Positions 1 to 10,610 of a DNA stretch of 64,000 nt are shown in pieces; position 1 is the stretch's first letter, and each line of letters starts with the position of its first letter. Below the pieces are notes generated by a model. The model was not told the DNA's origin, did no database searches, and saw nothing but the letters and a program-made list of their open reading frames with translations. The stretch is from Oidiodendron maius Zn (taxonomy: Eukaryota; Ascomycota; Leotiomycetes; Myxotrichaceae). The stretch is taken from contig KN832875.1 in the NCBI GenBank assembly GCA_000827325.1, positions 620,001 to 684,000 of the forward strand, read 5' to 3'. The position numbers were made by a program, and so were the translations under genes.

Positions 1-1875
1 CCTCCTGCTTCAAGGCCAACTTCCGCGCGACCAACGAATGTTTCACCAGAGAAAAGCCAAATGTGGCAGGGGGATCTTGATTTCACGGCGCAATCACTAC
101 AGATCTCGACAAGTCCATTACTTCGGGTAAAGCAGACTAACAAGGTTGATGAAATACGAGCACGAGAGATAGAGAGTTTAACAGCTCGTGCTGTGGCTAC
201 AAATAGACTAGAGGAGATACGGGAGAAAATCTCAGAAGAGAGGTCAATCTCTGAGGATAACGCACGCGCAGGCTTAAGAGATCTAGATGCAAGACACGCA
301 CAAGAGCTGGGTGGCCCTGATGAGGGCATTTCGCTCTTAGAGCAGAATGGATATCGAGTGTCCGACGGCCCAGTGCCTACACAGCGCTCCAATGCGGATG
401 GGAATAAAGCAGACGAGGGTGCATCGCAACTCGGAGGCCATGATGAGACTTGGGAAACTCTTCGAGCATTATCAAGGGTGATTACTAGCAAGAGTCCTAG
501 TCCACCACGGATGGACGAAAAAGAGGTCAACCACCCGATAGTAATTGGACCCTCCACAGGAGAGAAGCTAGGGGAGAGGCAGACGTCTACAAGAAGAGAA
601 ATATCTTTAAGGGGCGTCACAAATGATGCAAATACGGACGCCAAACGAAACTCTGGCGCGAGCACGCCTCCTAAATCCGACGTTGATCCGGAAGAGCGAA
701 TTACATCTGAGACTCGTCTTTTTGAGCTCCAGGACAATAGATCCGAAAGGAATTCAATCCGAGTACCATCACGGTCGCCGTCGCCTTCCGAAGATGGAAA
801 ATATGATGAGACACCTAGACCTCCAAGAATGGATCCTCTGCTGCTCCCTACCCCAAGGGTATCGGGTGCCTTCATTGACACGCCAGCACCTAGTGCTCGG
901 AAGCCAAGGAAGTCGCGCTCAAGTCCACCTTCCCATAGGGATGTTACTGCTTCGAGCGATGGGGTGTCATCGGTGCACTCAGGGTCCGGAAGAGCCATCA
1001 GTGATACATCTGTTGCAAACGCCCGGAGAAGGCAGCGACAACCACCAAACACGGCATCACGACAATCGCAACCTCGAACAATTATCAACAGTGCGAGACC
1101 AGCAACCGTTGCCGAGGATCTTCGACGTATCAAGCTGGAAGGCCAACTGGAGGATTCCACCTTGGAAGATTTTGACGCTATTCTTGAAGCTCATACACGG
1201 GCTACTGGTGACTCTGATAATAATACTACGATCTTGGAACCGATTCTAGATCTCGAGTATGACGAGCGTGGACTGCCTCTCTCGGCAAAGGAAATAGCTC
1301 GGCGGGTTGAATTACGGACTCTTGACCGGATGTGCCAGTCCATCAAGAATACCTCCTCCAGCATCCGAGATGCCAGACATGGCATCGAGCGTCTTGAGCA
1401 ACAGGTTTCAACTTCTTCGCTGTCGACCGGGGAGAAGGTGGACGGAACACAATATATTGGAATACCTCTTCCCCGGCTCATAACCCATACAACGAACGCA
1501 AAATCAGGTAAGACGGGTAGGAACTGGAAATTCACATGGTTTGGCATCCTGGTCACCGTCTTCTTCACGTGGCTCGTATCGGAGACCGCCATGTGCAACG
1601 AGTTCTGCCACGTAAACCAGTCCTACAACGCGATCCGCTCGTCCCACCGCGACCCTTTCTTCCCTTGGGCCATCCCCACGAAGCTAGACCAGTGGACCGG
1701 TGAAGTCGCCAGCAACCTCTTCTGGGTCGCGTGGGAGGGCCTGGGCGGCGAGCGGCCGTCGATATTCGGTAAGCCTAGGCCCTGCGATTGGTGGCTGGGC
1801 AGGGACGGACCCGTGGGCATTGTGAAGGATGAGAATTATGATGGGAAGAGCATATTTAGTGATGAGATGATTTGA
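1..1875 (+). CDS. Uncharacterised protein with C-terminal membrane segment (5' partial)
   Basis: The reading frame is open from the first base of the window, so the true start lies upstream; the first ATG inside is at 61. The visible part is about 624 residues. Most of it is polar, Ser/Pro/Arg-rich and probably disordered, with short charged helices near the start. Near the C-terminus is one hydrophobic stretch (around FGILVTVFFTWLV), followed by a Cys- and Trp-rich tail with CNEFC and DPFFPWAIPTKLDQW. This suggests a tail-anchored or single-pass membrane protein with a short conserved lumenal or exoplasmic end. I recall similar tails in other ascomycete hypothetical proteins but know no function. 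It converges with DEF1 downstream. The frame is certain; the role is unknown. Confidence 0.8.
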   Translation, partial: PPASRPTSARPTNVSPEKSQMWQGDLDFTAQSLQISTSPLLRVKQTNKVDEIRAREIESLTARAVATNRLEEIREKISEERSISEDNARAGLRDLDARHAQELGGPDEGISLLEQNGYRVSDGPVPTQRSNADGNKADEGASQLGGHDETWETLRALSRVITSKSPSPPRMDEKEVNHPIVIGPSTGEKLGERQTSTRREISLRGVTNDANTDAKRNSGASTPPKSDVDPEERITSETRLFELQDNRSERNSIRVPSRSPSPSEDGKYDETPRPPRMDPLLLPTPRVSGAFIDTPAPSARKPRKSRSSPPSHRDVTASSDGVSSVHSGSGRAISDTSVANARRRQRQPPNTASRQSQPRTIINSARPATVAEDLRRIKLEGQLEDSTLEDFDAILEAHTRATGDSDNNTTILEPILDLEYDERGLPLSAKEIARRVELRTLDRMCQSIKNTSSSIRDARHGIERLEQQVSTSSLSTGEKVDGTQYIGIPLPRLITHTTNAKSGKTGRNWKFTWFGILVTVFFTWLVSETAMCNEFCHVNQSYNAIRSSHRDPFFPWAIPTKLDQWTGEVASNLFWVAWEGLGGERPSIFGKPRPCDWWLGRDGPVGIVKDENYDGKSIFSDEMI

Positions 1876-2878
1876 TGAAAGGAATGACTAGAGTTTCTTG
1901 GGAAATGGCGTTGGGAAATTCACACACAGGAGGCGGACATTGGGTGGTTAGGATTGGGTGTTGGGGTTATTCAGATATAGGAAAATGTGATGTCAATATC
2001 TCCATTCAAAGTACGTGAATTGGAACCATGGGCTTTAGTGCATGTGATCAACTGGGAGATGCGAGTATCTAGATAACTTCGTCCATGTGAAGTGCAAGTG
2101 GGACAAGGGCTTTTGTAATACTATTAGGTACAGGCAGTTAATGCGCCGAGTGCATCACATATATTATGTCACGACGAGAGAGGACAACACGTTGTGCGGT
2201 CAATTTCACTGTGATTTGATATGACCATCGAGCTAATGCAGTCAACGGATACACGTCGACGTAGAGATCATGTTCATCCGTCCCATCCAGCCATCCATCG
2301 ATCAATCTTGCACATTCCGACAAGACAAAACCGTGTCTTGCCTCAAAAGGATTCGCCTTTTTCAATGAGAGAAAAAAGAGAGGTAAAAGCCAAGCCATAT
2401 TCGTATCAAGCCGATAAAAAAGAGTAAACGAGGAACAAAGAACATCCGATCGATGGTCGATCCGCCGCCCAAGTTCCCCCAATTCATGGATAGGAACACC
2501 AAGATGCTTTTTCTTTTCGGTGAAATTGAACTGTTAAAAAACGGGTCCTCGCATTGAGTTCAGATGGCTTGGCTTTCCATGTTGAGTGATCAGAGATAAG
2601 AGAGGCGATTCGAAAAAACCTAATTGAAAACAGAGTTTGAGTTGCTGCGGGAGAAGAAATTACAGACAGGATTGCCAGGCCCTGTGGGTGGTGGAGTGTA
2701 GGCAAAAACACGGAATTATGATTTGACCAGTTCGAGTCCAACTTCCGCCCTGTTCCTCTCCGACGAAATGCAGACGGTGTAAAAACGAAAATTTTTGTAG
2801 TAGTAACACAGTGTTGGTGAAGAGCTTCCAGGACGGACGGCAATCTACCAAGGACGTGTAGCTCCACAAAGTGGCCAA
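1876..2878. other. Intergenic region between convergent genes
   Basis: This should hold the 3' untranslated ends of the left-edge gene and of DEF1. I see no coding signal, repeat or RNA gene. Short open frames here have no recognisable content. Confidence 0.6.
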
Positions 2879-5760
2879 TTAATGTCCGTAGTTGCCGCCC
2901 CAGCCGCCACGGTGTTGGCTGTTTCCGTAGAAGTTGCCCCCGAAACTTTGGTAGCCTCCATATTGGCTGGTCTGGTGGCCCTGTCCAGCAGCCTGGTGCG
3001 CTCCGGCTCCAAGACCGCCATACTGACTGCCGGCTTGGGCTCCATGGAGTCCATGGCCCTGGAGGTGGCTAGGGTATCCCCCATAACCGGCCTGTTGAGA
3101 CTGAGCCGGGGGAAGGGAAGAACCTGGAGTAGTGTTTGTGGCTGATCCCGGTCGACCGGGTTGGGAAAGCGACGGGCTTCGGCCATTTGCATTTTTCGAA
3201 TCGCCAAATGGCTTCAAGTCGTCGCCGCCTGCAGCAGGCTGCGCGCCCTGCTGAGCGTAGCCGCGCCCCTGATATGTACTTCCCGGGCCAAATGTATCTT
3301 GACTTCCGCCAAATGCCCCACTTCCTAGACCTTGCGGCACTTGAGATGCCTGGGCAGATCCGGCACGACCGAAGTCCCCTAAACCTCCGGCCAACGCGCT
3401 GTCACGGCCATGGAGGGAGGAGCCAAATCCACCAGCTGCGGGAGAAGACGCATGTTCATAAGGGGCAGCTGGGGACATGCCATATCCAGGGTATCCTCCG
3501 CCGTGTAGACCGCCCTTTCCCGGATAAGGGCCTCCTGGATAGCTACCGCCTCCATACTGTTGATATTGATTCAAGTAGGAGGCATAGTATGGGCTCGAAT
3601 AGTAAGGGTGTCCATATGGATAACTTGCAGCCTGTGGCTGCTGGGGATGGCCTGGTTGGGTTTGGGCGGCTGGAGCAGCTCCCGGTTGCTGAGGCTGAGC
3701 AACTGGGTTTGGCGTTGTGTGACCACTGTTTTGACCTTCTCCCGCGGTGGCGTACCGAGACTGTGCCTGCTGGGCTGCGCTCTGGGGGAATTGAGCAGCT
3801 CCTTCAGCTTGTGGACCGCCGTAACCGCTATATGATCTCTGTTGTGGCGTAGACCCTTCCTGTTGGCCTTGTACACCCTGTTGACCATATTGCTGCTGGT
3901 AGTAGCTGTAAGCATTGCGTTGTTGGGGGTCAGCTGTATAGTATGAGGAAAATTCGTTGGGGGCAGAGGAGAAAGCCCCAGTCTGGGCCTGCGGCTGAGA
4001 CTGTGCTTGTTGATATCCTTCGAAAGGCCCTTGGGTGGATGGGGCTTGCTGGTTGAAACCTTCATATGGCTTCGGGGGTAAGGTAGATTCCCCACCCGGT
4101 CCATATCGGCCGTACTGTCCGAATTGAGCATTTGCTGGGGGAGCCTGCTGCGAGCTCTGTGCGCCAGGAAGAGATTGGGGGGATGGGAGCCCGGGTGCAT
4201 TGGTCGGTACTCCAGCAGCCTGCTTTGGAGTTGGGATGGTCTCCGAAGTAGCGGCCGCCTGTTGAGGAGCAGGAGGGAGAGCAGCTCGTGGATGAGCCAC
4301 TGGCGAATGCTGCGGTGGCTGGGCTCGGGTCTCAGGCTCCTCACGATCACCATCGACGTCGTCTTCTCCGGTTCCATTAAGATTGAAAGCACCAAACTGC
4401 ACAGCAGCTCGGTCTACCTCGCGATTTCCAGGCATGCGGACAGCCTCTTCCTGATCCAGCACGCGACGTTGATAGCTTGCAGTTCTACCTGCTGGTCCGG
4501 CCGCCTTCAAAGCAGACGTTTGGAATCCACTCGGTAATTGAGGGCGGACTGCCTGAGGCTGGCCCTGTAGAGACGAATAAGGGGTTGTGCTTCCAGCAGT
4601 GGTTCTATTATCCCAAGAGCTAGCAGTGGTGCTAGCGGCAGTGGCTGTCGGGACATCATGGGGCTCGACAGGAATTTGTTCCAGATTATCAACGGTGAGT
4701 TCATCCTTAGCAGGAGGAATCGAAATTTCGGGGCTCGCAAGTGTAGAGGTATCTATAGCCGGCGACTCAACAGCCTCTACGGTTGCAAACTCAGAAACTG
4801 ATGGTTCAGGCTGTAACGTGGGGGGTTGTGCTACTTCTTTCGGCTTTGCAGCCGGGATAGGTCTGCAGGAGACGTTAAAAGGAGAGACTAAAGTATAGAC
4901 TGCGCACTTACTTCTCAGCTGGGGCCACCACCTTCTTTGGTGTTGGCGCAGGTGCAGTAAACATACTTGCCCAGCTCTTCTTGACACCGTCTGGAATAAT
5001 ACTCGATGCGACTTTGGTGGTAGATGTTGTATCGGTTGCCGTAGGGCCCCAGCCGTCGCCAGCCGATTGCTCTTCGCTGATAGAGGCCGAACCCCAGGCA
5101 GTCGATTCAGCGGTAGGGACAGAGGGTTCGACATTGTCCTTGCGCGAGCCGTTGGTGTGTGTGGTCGATGCTCCACGGCCTCTGCCGCCCCTGCCTCGAT
5201 CAGCGCCGCGACTGCGTCCTCTACCGCCCTCAGCACCAGTCCGGCTGCTACGGGCAACTCTGCCTTCCTTGGTTGAATCGCCAAATGTAGTGACTGTGAC
5301 GTCCTTGGCTTTGGATCGGGACCTGTCCTTCTTCGTCTTCGAAACCTCGCCCCATTGTGTGATTGATCCTGCGGTGGTCATCAGCACGCGACCTCTCAAC
5401 AAACGTGCTACAGATACTCCCAGGCCAGGTCGCCGGCTCTGGAGGTCAATACATACCGTCAGTAATGCGCTCCACGGTCGTCTCCAGGTCCCCATTCGTT
5501 TCCTGTAAGGCGAATACAATGTCCTCGTCCGTCCAGTCGGGGAACATCTCCTTGATGGTGGTGACCCTAGTGCCGTACTCCTTCTTCAGTTGACCGACCT
5601 CCCCATCATCCTCAATTGATGCAGCTGTCGTATCTGGCTTGTCGCCGTTGGCTGTGTGGGACCGGCCACCGCGTCCTCCTCTGGAGGAGAAGCCTCCTCG
5701 TCCGCCTCGAGCTGAGCCTCTGCCGCGCGACGCGGCTGGTCGAGATTGAACCTCAGACAT
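2879..5760 (-). CDS. DEF1: RNA polymerase II degradation factor Def1
   Basis: Three exons (5760-5457, 5368-4912, 4862-2879), introns of 88 and 49 bases, 914 residues; all junctions keep phase. An RG-rich N-terminus (residues about 10-35) is followed by a CUE ubiquitin-binding domain (about 60-102; MFPDW and the following acidic helix visible). Next is a basic linker with QWGEV and KKDRSRSK, then a very long Gln/Pro/Gly/Tyr-rich tail ending in GGWGGNYGH. This is the Def1 layout. In yeast the Gln-rich tail keeps the protein cytoplasmic until proteasomal clipping releases a nuclear fragment that helps ubiquitylate stalled RNA polymerase II. The start at 5760 gives the expected N-terminus. The 439-base interval to the next gene is a shared divergent promoter. 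The family assignment is firm; regulation by clipping is known from yeast only. Confidence 0.92.
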
Positions 5761-6199
5761 GGCAGCTGCTTGAGGGACCTGTGTGGTTGCGAAGCAAACG
5801 GGGATGGGGAAAGGAGAGAGCAGAAAAGGAAGAGTTGATGTGTAGGAAGGGTGAAAGGCTTGGATTGCGAATGGGAATGACGACGGGATCGAAGTACCAC
5901 AGTGTTCGCGTAAGGTTTTCTCCTGAAAATTCAATACGGGCGCGCGTAGGCACCGACTGTGAAGTTGGGAACCTGAGTGAAAGGTGAGGCAGATGGGAAT
6001 GGTTGAATTGGGCTGGACGATCTTGGGACAGTAGTTTTATTTATTTCTCTGCTGAGAAGATGATTTGGTCGACCGCGGAGACTCAGGAGATGTCTTAGGT
6101 AGGCTGGGCGCATGATTCTCCTGGTCGCCCAAGCAGCTCTCAAGCGCGTTGGGTGGCACGTGATGGGTTCTGGGGTCGCTTGAGTGATCGTCGCCACCA
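5761..6199. promoter_or_regulatory. Divergent intergenic region, DEF1 / 449-aa gene
   Basis: Start codons at 5760 (-) and 6200 (+) face away from each other, so this region must carry both promoters and 5' leaders. The DEF1-proximal part is C/T-rich on the DEF1 sense strand, as is common for fungal leaders. No specific binding site is claimed. Confidence 0.5.
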
Positions 6200-7549
6200 A
6201 TGTGTGATGAGATACACTCTATCGACGGGACGAGTATTTCGACGAAGGTGCCTGACGACGACAAGATGTTCCGGCCCTCATATGCCCTCCTCTTCAAGCC
6301 AATGCCGGCCCTGAACAAGTTCATCCTGCATCCCCCTCTCCCTTTGAATCCCCGCGAATCGAAGCAGCTGCTCAATCTCCTCTCCACTTCCTTCCGGCGA
6401 ACGCTCGACAGCGAACATGGGTTCTTTCGACCAGAGCCCCAGGAGGAAACGGCAGCGGAGAGCATAGCAAGACCCAATGGCGGCGCCAAAAAACGACGAG
6501 CCTCGCTCTCCGACTTGGACCAGAGACCGACTGACCGACACTTGCGCACCATCCTTACAAATCCCCTCTTCAGAGGCCCTTCTACATCCAGAGACCGCCC
6601 GTTATCCACCAGAGACCCGATGGAGGTATTCGATGAGGCTGTCGCCAAAGGTATAATGAATACTCACCATGCACAAGCGTGTTTGATGGCAAAGAAGATG
6701 AAAATTCTACAGTCGTCGGTGCCGAATGTCCGAGAATCGATGAAGGACTCAGGAGCTGGACGCAAAGTCTTGAGCTGGCTCGTGTCAAGCGGGACGGCTA
6801 ACAAGAATGAATTCTTTCGGGATAAAGAATTTTCCAAGATCTTCATGGAATACATAGTTGCCGAAGAGCTCCAAGAGGTCGCTTGGCGATGGATAAGGAG
6901 GGCCTTTAGGGACTACTCAAAATTACCAAAGCATTCGGAAGATGGTAAACAACATCTTATTGCACCACTTATTTACCTGATCAGAGCCGAAGCTTTTGGA
7001 CCTGTGACCTTGGATGCTGCATACCTGTGCCTCTCAAGAGCTGCTGGATATCTTGCCGGTTTTTCGAGCACCGAGATGATAAATATTATTGGCCCTCCTG
7101 GACGCTACCTATCACACGAGACGACTATGTCGCGCTTCCACCGCCCACCCGCTAGTGGATCAGCATTTGATTCCTTTATTGCTCTGGTTCCTGTCATTAC
7201 GGCGATAAACGCCAACTACCACTTCGCTCACTTAAAACTACTCCACCCAGATCATCCGAGTGCAGACTCTGCACTCACGTATCTAAAAATGTTGGATGCG
7301 TGGCAGACCGTGCATGCATCGCCTCGTTACAAGTCGGGTACAACCATGGAGAATCGAGTCATCCAGTTAAGTCTGGATGCAGCCAAATATCTGCTCGAGC
7401 GTGAAAGGCTCCACGATGCGCAGTGGGTCATGCAGTATCTACGGACATATTATCCAAAACAACTAGGAGTGGCAAGGAAGGAGCAACTGAAGCAAGCAAA
7501 GGCAGAGGCCGCAAGTTTACAACTCCTCGAAGGTCTCAGTTTTACCTAG
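6200..7549 (+). CDS. Uncharacterised helical protein, possibly mitochondrial
   Basis: One intronless frame of 449 residues. The first ATG is at 6200. A second in-frame ATG at 6266 gives an N-terminus (MFRPSYALLFKP) that looks more like an organelle-targeting segment. The body is helical, with repeated Leu/Ala-rich pairs of helices from about residue 140 onward (FDEAVAKG, VLSWLVSSG, IAPLIYLIRAEAFGP, ISLDAAKYLLERERL-like patterns), reminiscent of PPR/TPR-type helical repeats. No catalytic motif is visible. I recall related hypothetical proteins in other filamentous ascomycetes but cannot name a function. Both the repeat character and the mitochondrial location are inferences. Confidence 0.8.
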   Translation: MCDEIHSIDGTSISTKVPDDDKMFRPSYALLFKPMPALNKFILHPPLPLNPRESKQLLNLLSTSFRRTLDSEHGFFRPEPQEETAAESIARPNGGAKKRRASLSDLDQRPTDRHLRTILTNPLFRGPSTSRDRPLSTRDPMEVFDEAVAKGIMNTHHAQACLMAKKMKILQSSVPNVRESMKDSGAGRKVLSWLVSSGTANKNEFFRDKEFSKIFMEYIVAEELQEVAWRWIRRAFRDYSKLPKHSEDGKQHLIAPLIYLIRAEAFGPVTLDAAYLCLSRAAGYLAGFSSTEMINIIGPPGRYLSHETTMSRFHRPPASGSAFDSFIALVPVITAINANYHFAHLKLLHPDHPSADSALTYLKMLDAWQTVHASPRYKSGTTMENRVIQLSLDAAKYLLERERLHDAQWVMQYLRTYYPKQLGVARKEQLKQAKAEAASLQLLEGLSFT

Positions 7550-8756
7550 GACAGGACTTAGTAAGGTTGTGATATGTACGGTTCTAGGAGGGTGGGTATG
7601 GAAGCGTCTAGCTCGCATTTGGACGGCGTTGGGTCCACAACAATTTTGGGGCGCGGACGAGCCTACAAGGTGTATATAAAGACGTTTGGGATGGTGACCA
7701 ATCCATCCCTGAGACTGAAGGTTGGTTATACCTTCATGTATATATGAATTATGTTGTGAATATATGTCTCGTCTACTTTCAGTCTTGAACAGGGTAGTTA
7801 GAGAACATAATAAAGGGCTTTCTTGCCTTCTTCTCCGCATAGCACTAATCCTGCATCTGTTTTCTCTATGTGATACAGACTTTTGACTACCTAGTTTGAT
7901 TCAATGCCTCGTTCGGCCCCTCACTCGTCCCTGTCCTTCCCTCATATCATATTTATATCTCTGGCGATAGTTGATTTGCGCGGCCGGTCGCTACCGACCG
8001 CCCTACGACTGATGACATGTCCAACCAAGACTTCAACCTTCAAATTCCTTGAAATTCTGGACCCAGAACGCGCTCTTCCAATCAGGCAGGTCTATGGTGA
8101 TCCTCAATGACCTGCAGTAGTTTCGATGCCTGAAAGTCTTGACTGGGACTCTAGCAGCAAGTTGCCTCCAGCCTCATTTCTTTGACTCCACATCCAGAGT
8201 GCGCCATCAAGAGCGCCGGGTACTATTGCAATGGGATCAGTATATCTATATAGTATAGGCGTTTGTACGTCAATACAATGATAGTTTGTATGATCATGCC
8301 AAGTCCCTATAGATGGCAGCCCACCCCGCTCGCTGGTACATGGTCACTGCCCGCCCCCTCTACAGCAGGTCACCCATGCAGCTGCCGGGGATCCCGCTTT
8401 GCGGGACCACCTGCCTGTGGCCTGATCTTACCTTCTCCTCTCGTTCCCATTCCAAGCGTTCATTTGTCCAGAGCCCCCATGAACCAAACATCTTTTTCCA
8501 CCCAATCCCGAGGCCGGGGAAAGCTACCGAAAGTCCGGGCTGGACATACAGCGTCATAAGCCTCCTCTTCTCGCTTCCGTCAAGTCTCACCTCTTGTCAT
8601 TCCATCCTCACTTCCTCTGCCCTGTCGTAACTTCATCACTATAGCGGCGCATCTCCATCAATTGGGATCCCGACCCGCAGAGCAGACCTTCTGAGTTCGT
8701 TTTCATAGTCATCTTTATAATCACCTCTTCACAGCACCTGAAACACGCTTTCCGCC
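7550..8756. other. Intergenic region, tandem genes
   Basis: This is the space between two plus-strand genes. It should contain the 3' end of the 449-aa gene and the promoter and leader of the following gene. The last 150 bases before 8757 are C/T-rich, as expected of a fungal leader. I see no convincing coding exon. Confidence 0.5.
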
Positions 8757-9499
8757 ATGGCGACAACCGAGCTCGGGGAAAGAGACAAAGGTATGGAATA
8801 ATCTCTCGTCGCAGGAGCCTGCGGGGCAAGCAGATGGAGCTGGCTGCGCCATGCCCTTCGACTACTCTATGTGCTAACTCAGCTTCTGTAGCATCTTGGG
8901 GTTGGAATAGCCTACATCCGTCCGGTGTGGAATCAGATATTAGACCTGGCAATGTTACTGTAGCGCCTCAAGTAAGCAATGGCATTGCCAAAGCTGCGGG
9001 CGAGTCAGACCCGGCCGTCCCTATCCAGCAGAGCGAAAATGAAGTGGTAAAGCCAGTTGGTGAGCCAGAAGTAGTACAGAAAGAGAAGCAGAACGGCGAT
9101 TTCGTGGTCGACTCTGTGGCCCCGGTGGAGAATGTTGAAAGTGCAAAACAAGAAGAGCCCCCTAGTGAACCCAAAGAAGAGATGAAGCCAGAAGAAGCGA
9201 ACGGGCCTCCTGGAGGAGAGCCAGCCCAGGCAGGTGAGAAGCGGAAAGCAGATGCAGGCCCTGTACCTGAGGGGCCTGCTAGTACTGAGGACCAGGAAAG
9301 CAAGAAGCTGAAAACGACTAATGGAGCCGTTGCCACGGAGGAATCAAAGAAGGAACCGGAATCAAAGAAAGAACCCGAAGCGCCTAAGCCAGTAGAGAAG
9401 AAACCCCGTGCGCCAAAGAAGGAGAAGAGAATTCCTCGCACTGGAACGGCAGCGAGACAGACCAGAAGTCAAGGAGCAGCCCCAGTCGCTGGTTTGTAA
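8757..9499 (+). CDS. Small Lys/Glu/Pro-rich protein, probably nuclear
   Basis: Two exons (8757-8790 and 8883-9499, intron 92 bases) give 216 residues starting MATTELGERDK. The ATG lies in a good context (CCGCCATGG). After a short hydrophobic SWGWNSL segment the chain is low-complexity and highly charged, dominated by Glu, Lys, Pro and Ala. A bipartite-like KRKADAG and a strongly basic C-terminus (KKPRAPKKEKRIPRTGTAARQ) could bind nucleic acid or act as nuclear localisation signals. No domain is recognisable. The frame is supported by the matching phase across the intron. The function is unknown, and a chromatin- or RNA-associated role is only inferred from composition. Confidence 0.75.
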
Positions 9500-10610
9500 A
9501 AGGAGAATGCACCAGCGGCTGATTTATGTGCATTGATCCTGAAGAGTTGTTGAATGTCATTTATTGGATTGTCAACGGATGAAATGTAGTTTCCTTAGCC
9601 TCGGCTGGTATATATTATAGGATAGGAAACCAAAAAATTCTCAGGATATTTCTTTTGACTGATTGATTGATTATTCTACCTATACGTGACTATTAATTTA
9701 CATAGGTGGTTTACTATAAGCTATATAGATAAGGTAAGGCGCAAAATCCCTATCCCCCGAAGTAATTTCATGCGTCTCGTTTATTTATTTTGGAAGACAA
9801 CTTAGACACTACACTTGCTAAGAGGGTTACATATAGTAGCTGTTATTTTTTATATAAAGCGTTAGTCCTCTATTAGTTCTATATTACACTAGGATAAGAG
9901 CATTAACTATCTTATATGTTTAGCTCTCTTCAGTGTGACGGATGTACTGCTGCACATGCGCACATGCTTATATTGTAAGATAGCTATTCGAGTGCAACTC
10001 GAATATTGTGCCTTTTGGCCAGCTGGCAGCGGTTATAAGCTATCTATAATTCTGCTTAAGTGAGGACATCACTTCTTCCTATCCTTACCTGCCGCGGGCA
10101 CTTACGGAACCCTAAACTTAGTCTACGACCTAAGGACCGTGAAATAGCTACCCACATGTCTTCTACTTTCACGATCTATAACATAAGATTGCGACGAGAA
10201 GGTAACATAGGTTGAAATACAATATAGCTAAATGTGGCAGCATTATTATTGAGAGGAATTTGATTAATATACTGACACATATAGTCAAGGAGCCATGAAG
10301 ATAAATAAACTTGGTTAACTGCACCCTTGTAACGGGTATCTTAGAGACGACATGTCATGCTTCGACTCAATCTATACCCCAAACAACTGACATACCACCG
10401 TCCGGGTATTACTCTCCTTACGACGAAGCGTATCATTTGTTCCGAATTAGGCGCGCATATCTTGGCTGTTCAATGTTCACAACGTAAGCGCTGAACTGCG
10501 CCCGCTCGTACTCATTCCCCGCATCCCCGTATAGGCAACAACATCCCCTTAACCCTTTTATACATCGACCAAAGAAATTTCTCTCTAGTTGGCAGCTCAT
10601 ATCCAGCACT
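9500..10610. other. AT-rich, TpA-rich intergenic stretch, possible repeat relic
   Basis: From about 9640 to 10350 the DNA is rich in TA steps (tatata, ctatata, ttataa) and carries stop codons in all frames, in contrast to the flanking genes. Such composition is what repeat-induced point mutation leaves in filamentous ascomycetes, but I see no inverted or long terminal repeats and no coding remnant. The last 250 bases should hold the promoter of the AAA ATPase. Confidence 0.45.

Noticed and set aside
3571-4395. A 274-codon frame inside DEF1 in another phase
   Set aside because: It is a by-product of the repetitive CAG-rich Def1 tail, and the Def1 frame with its CUE domain is clearly the real one.
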